From the NCBI GenBank assembly GCA_013350335.1, contig CM023537.1:9480438-9544437 (forward strand): a DNA stretch of 64,000 nucleotides. The letters are read 5' to 3'. The DNA comes from Chimonanthus salicifolius (taxonomy: Eukaryota; Streptophyta; Magnoliopsida; Laurales; Calycanthaceae). The translations under genes and the position numbers were made by a program. Of this stretch, positions 35,801 to 44,711 are shown one piece after another. Numbering within the stretch: the first letter of the stretch is position 1; each line of letters starts with the position of its first letter. The notes below the pieces were generated by a model, which saw only the letters and a program-made list of their open reading frames with translations, was not told the origin of the DNA and searched no databases.

Positions 35801-38234
35801 ATTATGATATAGTTTGACCTCATAGATTATTGGAGCAGCATATCTCTGTATAGTCATTGATCCTTGTTTTCCCTCATATGGAGAAACTCTGCACCTTTGG
35901 TATCCATTCTCCAATGCTTTGTGGTGCTTCATCATTTCTCCATTTTCGTCATGTCGATGCCCCTCCTTCCTTCTGGTGTCTTGTGGATAGTTGGAAGTCA
36001 GGACTGAGGAGCATTCAAGAACAAGGTAAACTGTTACAGAAAATGATTGCTCTGCACATATGACGGGAGTTCTGGAAAGAGGAGTAAAGTTGCCACTTAG
36101 TTCTCTATCTATAAAAATATGGACAGTTGTACCTTACCTTATACAGCTCTCTGATTTCTTAATGTTTACCATTCCTAATGTTTACTTTGTTAGAAAGTGG
36201 AGTAAGTTGACCTCCTCTTTTCTTTCCTTCATCTCATCAATGTGTGCATGTTTTTTGAACACTTCAATTTCCATGTTGTCATTCCCTTGGACCTCCATGG
36301 AATCTCATGAAATTATTTGGGGATGGTGTCCTTCAGTAAGAAAGTCAGGTGTTCAAAAACTATATCACTTGCTCATTTCCACACAAAAAAAAAAGTTGAA
36401 CACAAGATCACTTGCAGAATCTTGGAAGCAACCAAAGGGTCTATGAGGATGAAACTTCAACTAGAGAGTTCACTCACAGGCAGAACCATTGCAGTAGTAA
36501 AGTGGAGTCTACGATCCAAAGAATTGGTGGGGCTATTTGCGGCTCGTCTTTATGGGAACTTGAGGGGAAGAATCCGGTCTTAGCTTGTTTGATTTGTGGT
36601 AGGGGATATACCGTGGATGAAGCATCATATTACTCTTGTATCTTATAAATCACTGATTCTTCCGAAAAAAAACCCACACACAAACACCCACACACACACA
36701 GATTCCCACACAACACCCACACACACACACGAAAAAAAACCCACACACAAACAGATTCCCACACAACTTGTCCTCATGCTCATCCCATCTATCTAGGGAT
36801 TTGAGAATTTGCAAACTTGTGCAGTTGTGAGATTCATCTTTTTTAAAAAAAAAAAAAAAATCAGAATAATTTTGTTCCAAATTTAATGTTGTATGTGGGA
36901 CAGCTTGATAAGGAGACAAGGCCAACTTATAGGCTAGATGATCTACATGGCGGGTTCCATCTGATGTATAGCTTGGATGTTGTAGTAAGACTAATGTGTG
37001 AAATTATTATTAACAAGCCTGCTATTTATTGGATGCTATGGATTCTGACACAATGGATGACCAACTTGAAGTTACTTTCTAATGGATCCAATCTTATCAG
37101 GAAATATCGATTGCTGCCAACCTGCCTCAGAAGGAGATTGGAAAATATATTAAAATCCTTGGTGAATCTCTGAAGCTAAGCCAACCCATCAACAGCAATT
37201 CCATTTCTGTCCACATGCCACGGTTTTGCACTCTCCTACAGCTGAACAAATCTGCTCAGGTATATTCTGCCACAACTGACATCATCCTGAAGGCAATTTA
37301 ATTTATTTTCGTCTAGTGCAAAAGGAAAATAAGATACATCTTTTAATATTGTCAGAGACTTGCAACGCACATTGGAGAAGTTGTAATCAACAAATGCTTC
37401 TGCACACGGCGTAACCCTATCAGCATATCTGCTGCTGCTATATATCTTGCATGCCAGCTAGAAGACAAACGCAAGACCCAGGCTGAGATTTGCAAAGTAA
37501 CCGGTCTTACTGAGGTAACCCTTCGTAAGGTCTACAAGGAGCTTCTGGAAAATTGGGATGATCTACTACCTCCAGACTACACTCCAGCTGTTCCGCCAGA
37601 GAAGGCATTTCCCACAACTACAATTGCAACTGCCCGTCCATTGAACCCTAAAGTTGAAACAGTTGAGATTTCTTCTTCAAGTGCCCAACCAGACAAGGAC
37701 AAGCAACCTGAAGTCATAAAACCAAGTAAAGCACCAGAAATTTTGGAAACAGAAAATTGGCCAAAAGGCAAAGAGGAGGCCAATAAAAGCAAATTATGTT
37801 GCCCATCTTTAGCATCTTATGTAGTACCAAATGTTGATCCACGGGTCATGAATCAGGGGGCCTTTTGGCAACCACATCTTTTGTTTGGTGTGCCTGGCTT
37901 TAGGCAGGAAGAAGAGAAAAATCAAAAGCCTGATCGAGGAATAGACATAAACCAAACTCTCTCAAACTCTAACACTTCAGATTTTGAGAAGGATGGTGGA
38001 GACTGTAGTGGTAGTAGTAGTACTCAGAATGCAGCTCAGATATGTGTTACTTCTGCTTCATATGAAAACTCAAACCCATGGGCATTTCATCATCAAGGAC
38101 CACTTATATCTCGTTCTTCTTATGCACAGTTTGTGCAATCACAGATGGTGTCCAGTTTAGCAGCCAGGCGTCAAAGGGTTGGGAGTTCGAGTGAAGGAGA
38201 GAAGACTGACCAGTCTGCAGAAACCAATAGGTAA
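23889..38234 (+). CDS. PBRP1: Plant-specific TFIIB-related protein 1 (PBRP1), intact copy
   Basis: Exons: 23889-24611 (241 codons), 37101-37259 (53 codons) and 37356-38234 (292 codons plus stop). Introns are GT-AG, phase 0, and total length is 586 residues, somewhat longer than the Arabidopsis protein. Seen: an N-terminal zinc ribbon with CPYC and CGAC pairs ([30 protein letters not shown]); the conserved [19 protein letters not shown]; two cyclin-fold repeats, one spanning exons 1-2 ([34 protein letters not shown]), the other in exon 3 ([39 protein letters not shown]); and a divergent low-complexity tail. Known of the family: TFIIB-like factors associated with the plastid envelope and nucleus and linked to RNA polymerase I-type transcription. 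The 12.5-kb first intron holds two antisense LTR elements. An extra terminal exon is possible (see 38494-38581). Confidence 0.93.
24331..24374 (+). repeat. Coding hexanucleotide repeat in PBRP1 exon 1
   Basis: A run of CACTGC units encodes alternating Thr-Ala after a poly-Ser stretch, in the linker between the zinc ribbon and the first cyclin fold. The repeat keeps the frame and is likely length-variable. Confidence 0.9.
24867..25293 (-). repeat. 3' LTR of the Ty3/Gypsy element
   Basis: It matches 29611-30038 at about 94% by eye. On the minus strand the outer TG has mutated to TA (TATAACGTACC), while the other end retains CA. It contains two copies of a 40-bp ATTCAAAC...CTCTCTATGATAA unit. 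Confidence 0.93.
25261..28237 (-). pseudogene. Pol remnant: RT, RNase H, integrase and chromodomain
   Basis: Reading right to left, RT starts near 28060 ([20 protein letters not shown]) and continues through [13 protein letters not shown] and MPFGL to the catalytic FFDDILVYS. RNase H follows ([29 protein letters not shown]). The integrase zinc finger is HHCC ([16 protein letters not shown]...CDPCQRNK) and the core has [15 protein letters not shown] and the [11 protein letters not shown] glutamate region. The protein ends in a chromodomain ([12 protein letters not shown]...[16 protein letters not shown]). The frame is broken near 27580-27650, where there are also two stop codons explicable by C-to-T changes, and between 26208 and 26051; other stops occur near 27860-27940. 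It cannot encode an active polyprotein. Confidence 0.92.
28276..29645 (-). pseudogene. Gag, zinc-knuckle and protease remnant
   Basis: The frame 29325-28828 encodes a Retrotrans_gag domain ([18 protein letters not shown], then [20 protein letters not shown]). A TAG stop at about 28825 separates it from the knuckle-like [14 protein letters not shown]. The retropepsin motif follows as [11 protein letters not shown], where the usual catalytic Asp of D-S/T-G is replaced by Glu. A G-run frameshift near 28436 and a TGA near 28349 end the reading frame. The N-terminal part, 29400-29645, is also frameshifted. Confidence 0.88.
29611..30038 (-). repeat. 5' LTR of the Ty3/Gypsy element
   Basis: On the minus strand it begins TGTAACGTACC and ends CTTCCGCA, with canonical TG...CA ends. 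The primer-binding site lies immediately inside. It carries the same internal 40-bp duplication as the other LTR. Confidence 0.94.
30044..31667. other. PBRP1 intron 1, nothing recognised
   Basis: The sequence between the two LTR elements holds only short ORFs without domain features. Poly-A runs occur near 31567 and 31638. Confidence 0.45.
31668..33890 (-). mobile_element. Gag-only LTR retrotransposon derivative in PBRP1 intron 1
   Basis: The LTRs are 33550-33890 (5') and 31668-32007 (3'). Both start TGTTAYGACCCTCC and end ATCA on the minus strand. A primer-binding-site-like TTGATATCAAAGCC follows the 5' LTR (33536-33549) and a purine-rich AAGGAGGGAGT precedes the 3' LTR. The flanks are CAATA (31663-31667) and CAATC (33891-33895), a 4-of-5 target-site duplication. 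Inside there is only a gag fragment, so the 2.2-kb element is non-autonomous or internally deleted. It is antisense to PBRP1. Confidence 0.85.
32764..33186 (-). pseudogene. Gag fragment of the second LTR element
   Basis: The frame reads [20 protein letters not shown], then a Retrotrans_gag-like [20 protein letters not shown] and [14 protein letters not shown]. The family resemblance to the gag of the larger Ty3 element is plain. No knuckle, protease or RT follows before the 3' LTR. Confidence 0.8.
33891..35224. other. PBRP1 intron 1 between LTR element and duplication boundary
   Basis: There is no coding feature. A 48-bp unit (CAGCCTTGAAAATAACAAGG plus TCTAATTCCAGGTCTGATC-like sequence) is tandemly repeated twice between about 34935 and 35030. 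Confidence 0.5.
36666..36765. repeat. CA-rich simple repeat
   Basis: ACACCCACACACACAC-type repeats lie in PBRP1 intron 1 just upstream of exon 2. In copy B this place instead has about 100 bp of unique sequence and one short CA tract, so the repeat has expanded or rearranged in copy A. Confidence 0.85.
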
Positions 38235-38493
38235 ATAATGTTCCTTGATTGCCGATGCAGTGGCTGCTGCCCATGTCATCATTAGATCTCAAAAATGAAA
38301 GGAATCTTGTTGTAATATTTTACTTGTCTCGATGGCCTTCTTTGATCTTAGACATGTAATTTGATATGGTAGGTAGCTGGACAGAAGTCCTGTGCAGGAA
38401 AGTGCTGGATTTGTATAGTTTGAAAGTGAAAGATGTCTTTGGTCTCTGATCTATTGTGAGTGACTGACTAGTTTCTTGTCGGTTTTTCTCTAG

Positions 38494-38581
38494 GAATCAA
38501 GTTAGATTTCCATTTATGGCATGGAGCCAAATGCAGATTAGACAAAGTCTTCAAACAAATTACAAATCCTATGAAAACTGA
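38494..38581 (+). other. Candidate alternative terminal exon of PBRP1
   Basis: The annotated stop (TAA at 38232) overlaps a good donor, AATAG|GTAAAT at 38230/38231. A good acceptor TTTTTCTCTAG ends at 38493. Splicing these keeps the frame and adds 28 residues (NQVRFPFMAW, SQMQIRQSLQ, TNYKSYEN) before TGA at 38579-38581. Copy B keeps both splice signals and shows one synonymous change in this stretch. I have no transcript evidence. Confidence 0.4.
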
Positions 38582-38689
38582 TGACACTCAGAAAGTTAAC
38601 TTTTTAGTACTACACTAGGCGCTCTAGATGTAAGATGTATCCAGGGGGCAATTGGTTTGATCTTTTTTGCTGAAATTGAAGCAATAATT

Positions 38690-38900
38690 TGTCCTTTCTG
38701 CTGTGGGAATTGATAGGGATATCGGTGTACTTGTTCAATACTTAAAGTAATATTATGTAAACAGAAGTACAAGTCTGGAATCCCCATCTCTTCCTTTCTG
38801 CTGTAGGAATCGATAGGAATATCGGTGTACTTTTTCATCACTTTAAGTAATGATAAGTAAACTGAAGTCCCGTGTCCCTATCTCTTCCTTTCTGCTGTAA
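38690..38900. repeat. Tandem repeat of about 100 bp downstream of PBRP1
   Basis: The unit starting CCTTTCTGCTGT and containing GATATCGGTGTAC, AAGTAAT, GTAAAC and CCCATCTCTTCC occurs twice, with the start of a third. The same array is present in copy B (57197-57402). Confidence 0.8.
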
Positions 38901-39067
38901 GTTTTGGGGTGATACATATAAGTATAATACATTGTTATATTTAAAAATTAAATTATAAAATATGGAAAATTGAAAATTGTAGTGCAATCAAGATACTGTA
39001 ATAACAAATAGTGAAAGATGACAGTTTCATTAAAGAAAAGTTTCATAATAACTTGTTCAGCTCCCAA

Positions 39068-39255
39068 GAACTGGGTATAGCTCAATTAGTTGTCTCCATT
39101 TAGAAAATGGGAGATTGTGAGTTTCAGATCCCATGGCCTAACTTTGGTGTGTCTTAAAAGTAGTGAGCTGATCATAGGGAGAAAGAGTTAAACATTAACT
39201 TGAAAGGAACCCTCTTCCTCTCTCTTTGTGAATGTTGTTCGTAACCAGTAAAACA
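39068..39255. repeat. Possible tRNA-derived SINE remnant (copy A)
   Basis: GGGTATAGCTCAATTAG resembles a tRNA-type box A (one mismatch) and GAGTTTCAGATCCC about 40 bases later resembles a degraded box B. A polypyrimidine stretch follows. It occurs in both duplication copies, so it predates the duplication. Confidence 0.35.
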
Positions 39256-39259
39256 GATA

Positions 39260-40674
39260 AGTCAGATTCATACACCATTGTTCTTTTATAGTTTCTATGG
39301 AACAATATCCCTATGGGGAGAGGTTCAAAAATGTTTTCAATGTTATTGATAAATAATTGTCAGTCCTTTTTATTCTACCAAATAATAAAAATTGATAATA
39401 ACGAAAATAAAAATCTTTAAATGTTATTCTCTATAGAAAAAGAAATCCTCTATAAAATCAATTCTCACGAAAATTATCGCAGATAAACATGCTGCAAACA
39501 ATAGTTTTGATCTTAACTTTTGTAGCATTTAAAATATCAAAAGTAATTAAGTCCATATTCAAATATAGATCTTTCTAATAGAATATCACGATAGACAAAA
39601 ATGAGTCACACACTTGTGACCAAAGTAGTATCAAATACCCATGTGCATTGGTGATCTTTCTCTATTTGTTTTGGATGAGGGTTAAGGGTAAATTTTGAAG
39701 GAGTTACCTGGGGTTACCTTTAAACAGGGGTTAAATTTTGTAGGACTAATTAGTAATTCTCTATTTAATATTTGTATTATATTTTTAAAGTATGTAACAT
39801 GAATTTTTAACACATTTATTATAGCTATAACGAATAATTCATGAATTATTCAACTACCCTAATTCTTATATATTATTTTCCTTATTTTACTATGTAAATA
39901 CATATTTTAAATATTTTCTTGTTTTTCTCAAGGTATTGATGTAATTCTAAACACTTAATATTAAAAGAGTAAAGCGATGAATTCTTTTAAATATTTTCTT
40001 TTTTATCTAACATATATAATAAATAAATAATTCCTTCAAAAAATAAGTTTTTTAAGGGTTAACTTTCTTCTGAACTTGCTGGTAACAAATTAAAATTGAC
40101 AACATAGTTTTTAAGTCTTTGTTTCAATTTAAAATAGTTAACAAAAATTACAAATAATACAAAAATATTAATTTTATAAAATAATACAAAAATATTATTA
40201 TTTTCTCATTATTTGATAGAATCAAGACAAAATATAGCTATTATAGAAGGGCTTCTCCTATTGATTATTTTTATATAAATATAAATATATATGTGTAAAA
40301 CTGTAAATATACTTAAGAATTCTTTAATTATAAAAGGTTAAATACGAAAAAAAATATTAAAAAGAAGCCATGATGGGAGAGGTGATTTTATTTATTTATT
40401 TATTTTCATGTTACACACATAAATGAGATACATTGAAAAGGAAACTGTTACTCTTTCAAGTAGCAAAAAAATAGGAGATAGGAAGTGAATGTGGTGGGCA
40501 ATGATACTAAAAAATCGATCAAGAGATGAGATAAGGATAAGAGATTCTATTCCCTTTCACTTACTCTTCTTTTACATGATAATCTCTCTTTTCTTTTTTT
40601 CTTTAAAACCTTCTTTTACCACTCATTCATTCATGTCTACCCTTCATTCAACACTTCTCTCTCTTTTTTGTAGC
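39260..40674. other. Spacer upstream of the DUF7086 gene
   Basis: It is very AT-rich and non-coding. The last 200 bases contain CT-rich tracts, as is common in plant 5' leaders. The upstream ATGs that would extend the DUF7086 frame to 40489 give a hydrophobic, unconserved extension and are not adopted. Confidence 0.5.
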
Positions 40675-41319
40675 ATGGGAGATCTTGATTATGACCCTCT
40701 TGAACTTTCTCTCTCTATTCCATCAACAACATTGCCTAGACCACCCGGTGAAAGCTCTTCATCATCCTCTGCAGCACCACTTCCTTCCCAGTTTCCGACG
40801 GTTCGAACCAGGCACAGACGAAGCCGAGGCCCACGTGAGGGTAAGAACGAATACATTCATCCACCGTATATCTGGGCAACAAACCACCGCGCCACCGTTC
40901 ACTGTCTCAACTACCTCATCACGGCCAACATCCACGCCGTAGCCGGCAATGTGCAATGCAAGCAATGCGGGAAGGAGTTCATGATCGAATACGACCTGCG
41001 AAGCAAGTTCGCTGAGGTAGGAATGTACATAACTGAAAACAAGCACCACATGCATGACCGGGCAACCGAGGAATGGATGAAACCAAATCTGGCGGACTGC
41101 CAGTTGTGTGCGGAGAAGAAGTGTGTGAAGCCGGTTATCGCTTCCAAGAAGAGGGAAGTCAACTGGCTCTTCTTGTTCTTGGGGCAGACATTGGGATTCT
41201 GCACCTTGGATAAGCTGAAATACTTCTGCAAGCATACCGGAAACCATCGAACAGGTGCGAAAGATCGAGTGCTCTATCTTACCTATCTTGCACTCTTCCA
41301 ACAACTCAATGGACAATAG
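40675..41319 (+). CDS. DUF7086 domain protein, copy A
   Basis: This is a single-exon, 214-residue ORF starting MGDLDYDPLELSLSI. A Ser/Pro-rich N-terminus is followed by a conserved plant domain: PYIWATNHRATVHCLNYL, QCKQCGKEFMIEYDLRSKF, HHMHDRATEEWMKPNLADCQ, REVNWLFLFLGQTLGFCTLD, KLKYFCKHTGNHRTGAKDRV and LYLTYL. The CxxC pair (CKQC) and the later CQLC and CKH are compatible with a metal site, which is inference. I recall this as the plant-specific DUF7086 family of unknown function, and I assign no role. I chose the ATG at 40675 because copy B shares it and the upstream in-frame sequence diverges. The frame is intact. Confidence 0.88.
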   Translation: MGDLDYDPLELSLSIPSTTLPRPPGESSSSSSAAPLPSQFPTVRTRHRRSRGPREGKNEYIHPPYIWATNHRATVHCLNYLITANIHAVAGNVQCKQCGKEFMIEYDLRSKFAEVGMYITENKHHMHDRATEEWMKPNLADCQLCAEKKCVKPVIASKKREVNWLFLFLGQTLGFCTLDKLKYFCKHTGNHRTGAKDRVLYLTYLALFQQLNGQ

Positions 41320-41784
41320 CCAGTGGGCCATTTCTTTTCTTGATTCTTGATTTCTTTCAGTTTCCGTATCTTCCTTCTCTCTTTCACCCTAGTTCTATGG
41401 ATTTTAGGGTTTTTCAATTTTTTTTTACTGCATGGAATTAGTCTCAGTTCCAATGTTGAAGTCAGAATATCCAATATTGTCTATTAAATTGGATTCTGTC
41501 CAATTTCAACTGATCTACCGTTTGGATTAAAATCCATGCAAAATTGTCTCCATTTTTATCCTTGATTTTAGGACTCTTGAAAATCATGACTTTTAAAATT
41601 GAGTGGATCTAATTTAAAATTTAATAGACTCGATTTTTTTTATAAGTAGCACCATCTAAAAAATACCTTTCAAACTCCATCCCTTTCACTCCACCTGAAT
41701 GGGCCCTACAGACACATAGGCCCATCTATGCGGCCACAGCGATGTAGGTAAATCTGTATCGTTTTATAAGTTTCATACCCATTA
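41320..41784. other. 3' flank of DUF7086 copy A
   Basis: Non-coding and nearly identical to 59702-60167 in copy B. No further feature seen. Confidence 0.5.
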
Positions 41785-42118
41785 AAAGAGATAAATCATA
41801 ATCTATCTTCATTATATGTTATAAAATGTATTTGACAACATTGTTTGGGACACTTAAATATAATTTTGTTTGTTTATCGGAACTCTATTTTGAATTTAAG
41901 TAATTTTTCTATGACCAAAGTGTCTGAACCTCTTAGAGCACTCGACTAAAAGAGATAAATCTTAATCTATCCTCATTACTACATGTAGAATGTATTTGAC
42001 AATATTGTTTGGGACACTTAAATATAATTTTATTTGCTTATCATGGAACTCTATTTTGAATTTAAGTATTTTTTTCTATAATCAAAGTGTTTTAACTTTT
42101 TAGAACACTTGATTAATC
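41785..42118. repeat. Minisatellite, two units of about 164 bp (copy A)
   Basis: Each unit runs from ATAAATC(A/T)TAATCTATC through GTATTTGACAA, TTGTTTGGGACACTTAAATA, GGAACTCTATTTTGAATTTA to a CTCGACT-like end. There are two units here but three in copy B. Confidence 0.85.
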
Positions 42119-42819
42119 CTCGAGACATGTCCCTACCCACAACAACTCTACAATAAGTGACCCTTTGGAATGGAGTGGGAATAAACTCAGAACTCCTACC
42201 TCCTGAAGTAAGGAGCGTTCTTAACCATCATTCTAACCCTGAATGAATTATTTCAAATTTAAGTATTAATGTGTAGTATATATGAGATTTTTCCTAGACA
42301 AAAAGATTCACGTTTAAAATTTAAGTAGTGCCTGGTGGCTGGTTAATGAGGATGCTTATATTTGGTATTACCAAAAGGTTTGGTAATTAGAAGCACAGCT
42401 ATTAATTCGTGACGCGTATTAATATCATTGTCAGTTTTTAAGTTCTTTTGTTTCACCTAATTAAGATATTAATTGACATTTGCATTAAAGTAATTGACAT
42501 TTACATCGCCAAAGTATTCATAATTCACTGCCAGATTCTTCCATTACATAAAAGACATTTTTGGTTGCTGACGATGAATCTATTTAAAAATTAGCATTTA
42601 TATTAATAATTCTTTAATGAGATATATGATTTGAAGATGATTCTTTAATGAGAGATATGATTTGAAGATGAGACGAGTCTATCCATTTTTTATAAGCATT
42701 TTCTATTTGCTCGTCTCTAATCTGATATACGAAAGTTATGAGTAATGTTATATATTTATGGAATTAGTCACACATCTAAGTATAAAGTGTAGATATTCAT
42801 ATTAAGAAAACATTGAATC

Positions 42820-43198
42820 TGTGATGATCTCATTCTACCCCATCACAATATTATCTGTTTTGTGTCCCACGAGCCCACACGAGGGGTAGGGTTAGGTCGT
42901 CACAAGTGATATCAGAGCACGGTTCAACACTCGGATTGTGTGGGCTTTGCTTGCTTGATAGTGCTTGCCTGTGTGTGAACCCTCCGTCAATATAACATCA
43001 CAGAGCCAGAGACGGCTCTGCTCTTAAGGAGGATAGATTGTAACACCCAACCAACTGTTGGGTGTATGGGAGTCTCACATCGCCAAGGCAGTTGGGGTAA
43101 TGTGGGACTTTAAGGGAGGAGAGATCTTCCCTTTGAATGAGGTCCAAGTGGGGTCCAAAGCGAACAATATCATCTTTGGATCGAGTTGGATCATCACA
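42820..43198 (+). mobile_element. TRIM-like element (copy A)
   Basis: A first terminal piece (42820-42904) ends CGTCACA and is followed two bases later by TGATATCAGAGC, an initiator-Met primer-binding-site look-alike. A purine-rich AAGGAGGATAGA then precedes a second terminal piece, 43039-43198, with TG...CA ends and the AGTCTCACATCG motif. The two terminal pieces are not clearly the same sequence and no target-site duplication is evident, so it may be a recombined TRIM. It is also present at 61336-61715. Confidence 0.55.
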
Positions 43199-44711
43199 CT
43201 ATCTCTTTTCTTTGTTTTTATGACACGTGTTAGACATTTATAAGTACCTATTATCAAACAAATGAAATGAACAATTCAAGAAAAATCCCATTTCAAATCA
43301 TTAGCTCATGATGCATCTATAGTTTTTACTTTGTTTTTATAGATCAATAGAATCCATCCACCATCAAAATATTATGAGAGTGAATCACAGATAAGAAGAT
43401 GTACCGACCTCTAAGTCACGTTAAAGTGGTCCTATAAATATTTTTAATCTAGAGGGATTGGTCCGACGCAAAGAATTTAGTATCTGTGAATTCAGAGATT
43501 TATAACATAACATTCAGAAAATTGATTGGGTAAGATTGCTGGACACCATGGTTGAACAAAAATTATAAATTATTAACCCTCTGAAAATGTGATAAATGAG
43601 TAGTAATACCAAACCATAGGGTCTGATATGTATTTACTGCATTTAAACCACCTATCGAACTTGGCCCCTTTATAGGTCAAACCTTCAGTTCAATCACATG
43701 TTGCTTCTAAGCATGATTGGATTATGGATTTATGGAATTATCTTCTTCGTATTTTACTATCATAAAAGTTTAAAGAAAAATTTTGAATTCCTTTATTTAT
43801 CGTATTTTTTTTTCCTGAATACTTTGATTTGGCTCACATACTCATCTATTCAAATCTCTATGTAAAGACCATCTAAATATTTTTTTTTTATAATTAAAGT
43901 GGGAAAATGATCCTCACATGGACTTTTCTTCCCATCTTACACGGATTTTAATATATATTTTTTTACGATTCCATTTTACCCTTTAAATTTCCTTTCTTAT
44001 TCCATTTTTTTCCCACTTCCTATTTTCCCACTATTCTTCCTCTCATCGCAACATTGAACCAAACTCCTCTCTTCTCCATTTTTCCTCTTTCACGACTCTC
44101 ATTTCCTTTGTCTTAGGGTTTCTCTTGCATTCTCTTTCTTTCTCTCGTGTTCTCGTGACAGCTCTTATGTAATATATAAAAAGAAAGAAAGTAGCATGGT
44201 ATGGGATGAGACCAGGGCCGTAGATGACAGCAGGGCAGGACGAGAGAGACCCTTACGAAGGAAATAAGAGTCGAGAAATAAAAAAAATGGAGAGGAGAGG
44301 AGTTTCGTTCAATCAGAGAAATAGCGGGAAAGCAGGATGTGGACAAGAATGGAAAACAGTAAAGAAAAAAAAGAAAACTTAAAAGAGGGGTAGAACGTGA
44401 AAAAAAAAATTATTAAATCCGTGTAAAATAACACTCGACTAATAAGAATTTGACCAAGACCAGTGTTAGGATTTGATAGACACATTCAATGGATCAAGTT
44501 AGGCTTTGATAGGCATATTCAATGGGTCACTTGAACTAGACCAAGCTGTAAGCATCCAAAAACTTATCATAGTGGGCTACCAATGAAAGCAACCTAGGTT
44601 TGCTGACTACATCTCATGGTCAAATTTACTGGTAAATTTGAAAATACCCAGATATTTGTGACATACTTTTGCCTTCTCTTCCATTGATGATTGATTGAAA
44701 ACTACATCTAC
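43199..44711. other. Spacer downstream of the transporter gene copy A
   Basis: AT-rich and non-coding. A short tandem repeat (GATAGRCACATTCAATGGATCA) lies near 44470-44530. Short ORFs show no domain features. Confidence 0.45.

Noticed and set aside
36650..36925. Cys/Val-rich minus-strand ORF
   Set aside because: It is a translation of the CA simple repeat.
39068..39140. tRNA gene
   Set aside because: Box A is nearly right but box B is degraded and no cloverleaf with paired acceptor stem can be drawn; it fits a SINE remnant better.
40489..40674. N-terminal extension of the DUF7086 frame
   Set aside because: The extension is hydrophobic, not in the family, and is not preserved in copy B; the ATG at 40675 is shared by both copies.
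40762..41331. Long minus-strand ORFs opposite DUF7086 (also 59144-59698)
   Set aside because: They are mirror frames of the conserved plus-strand gene and show no domain features.
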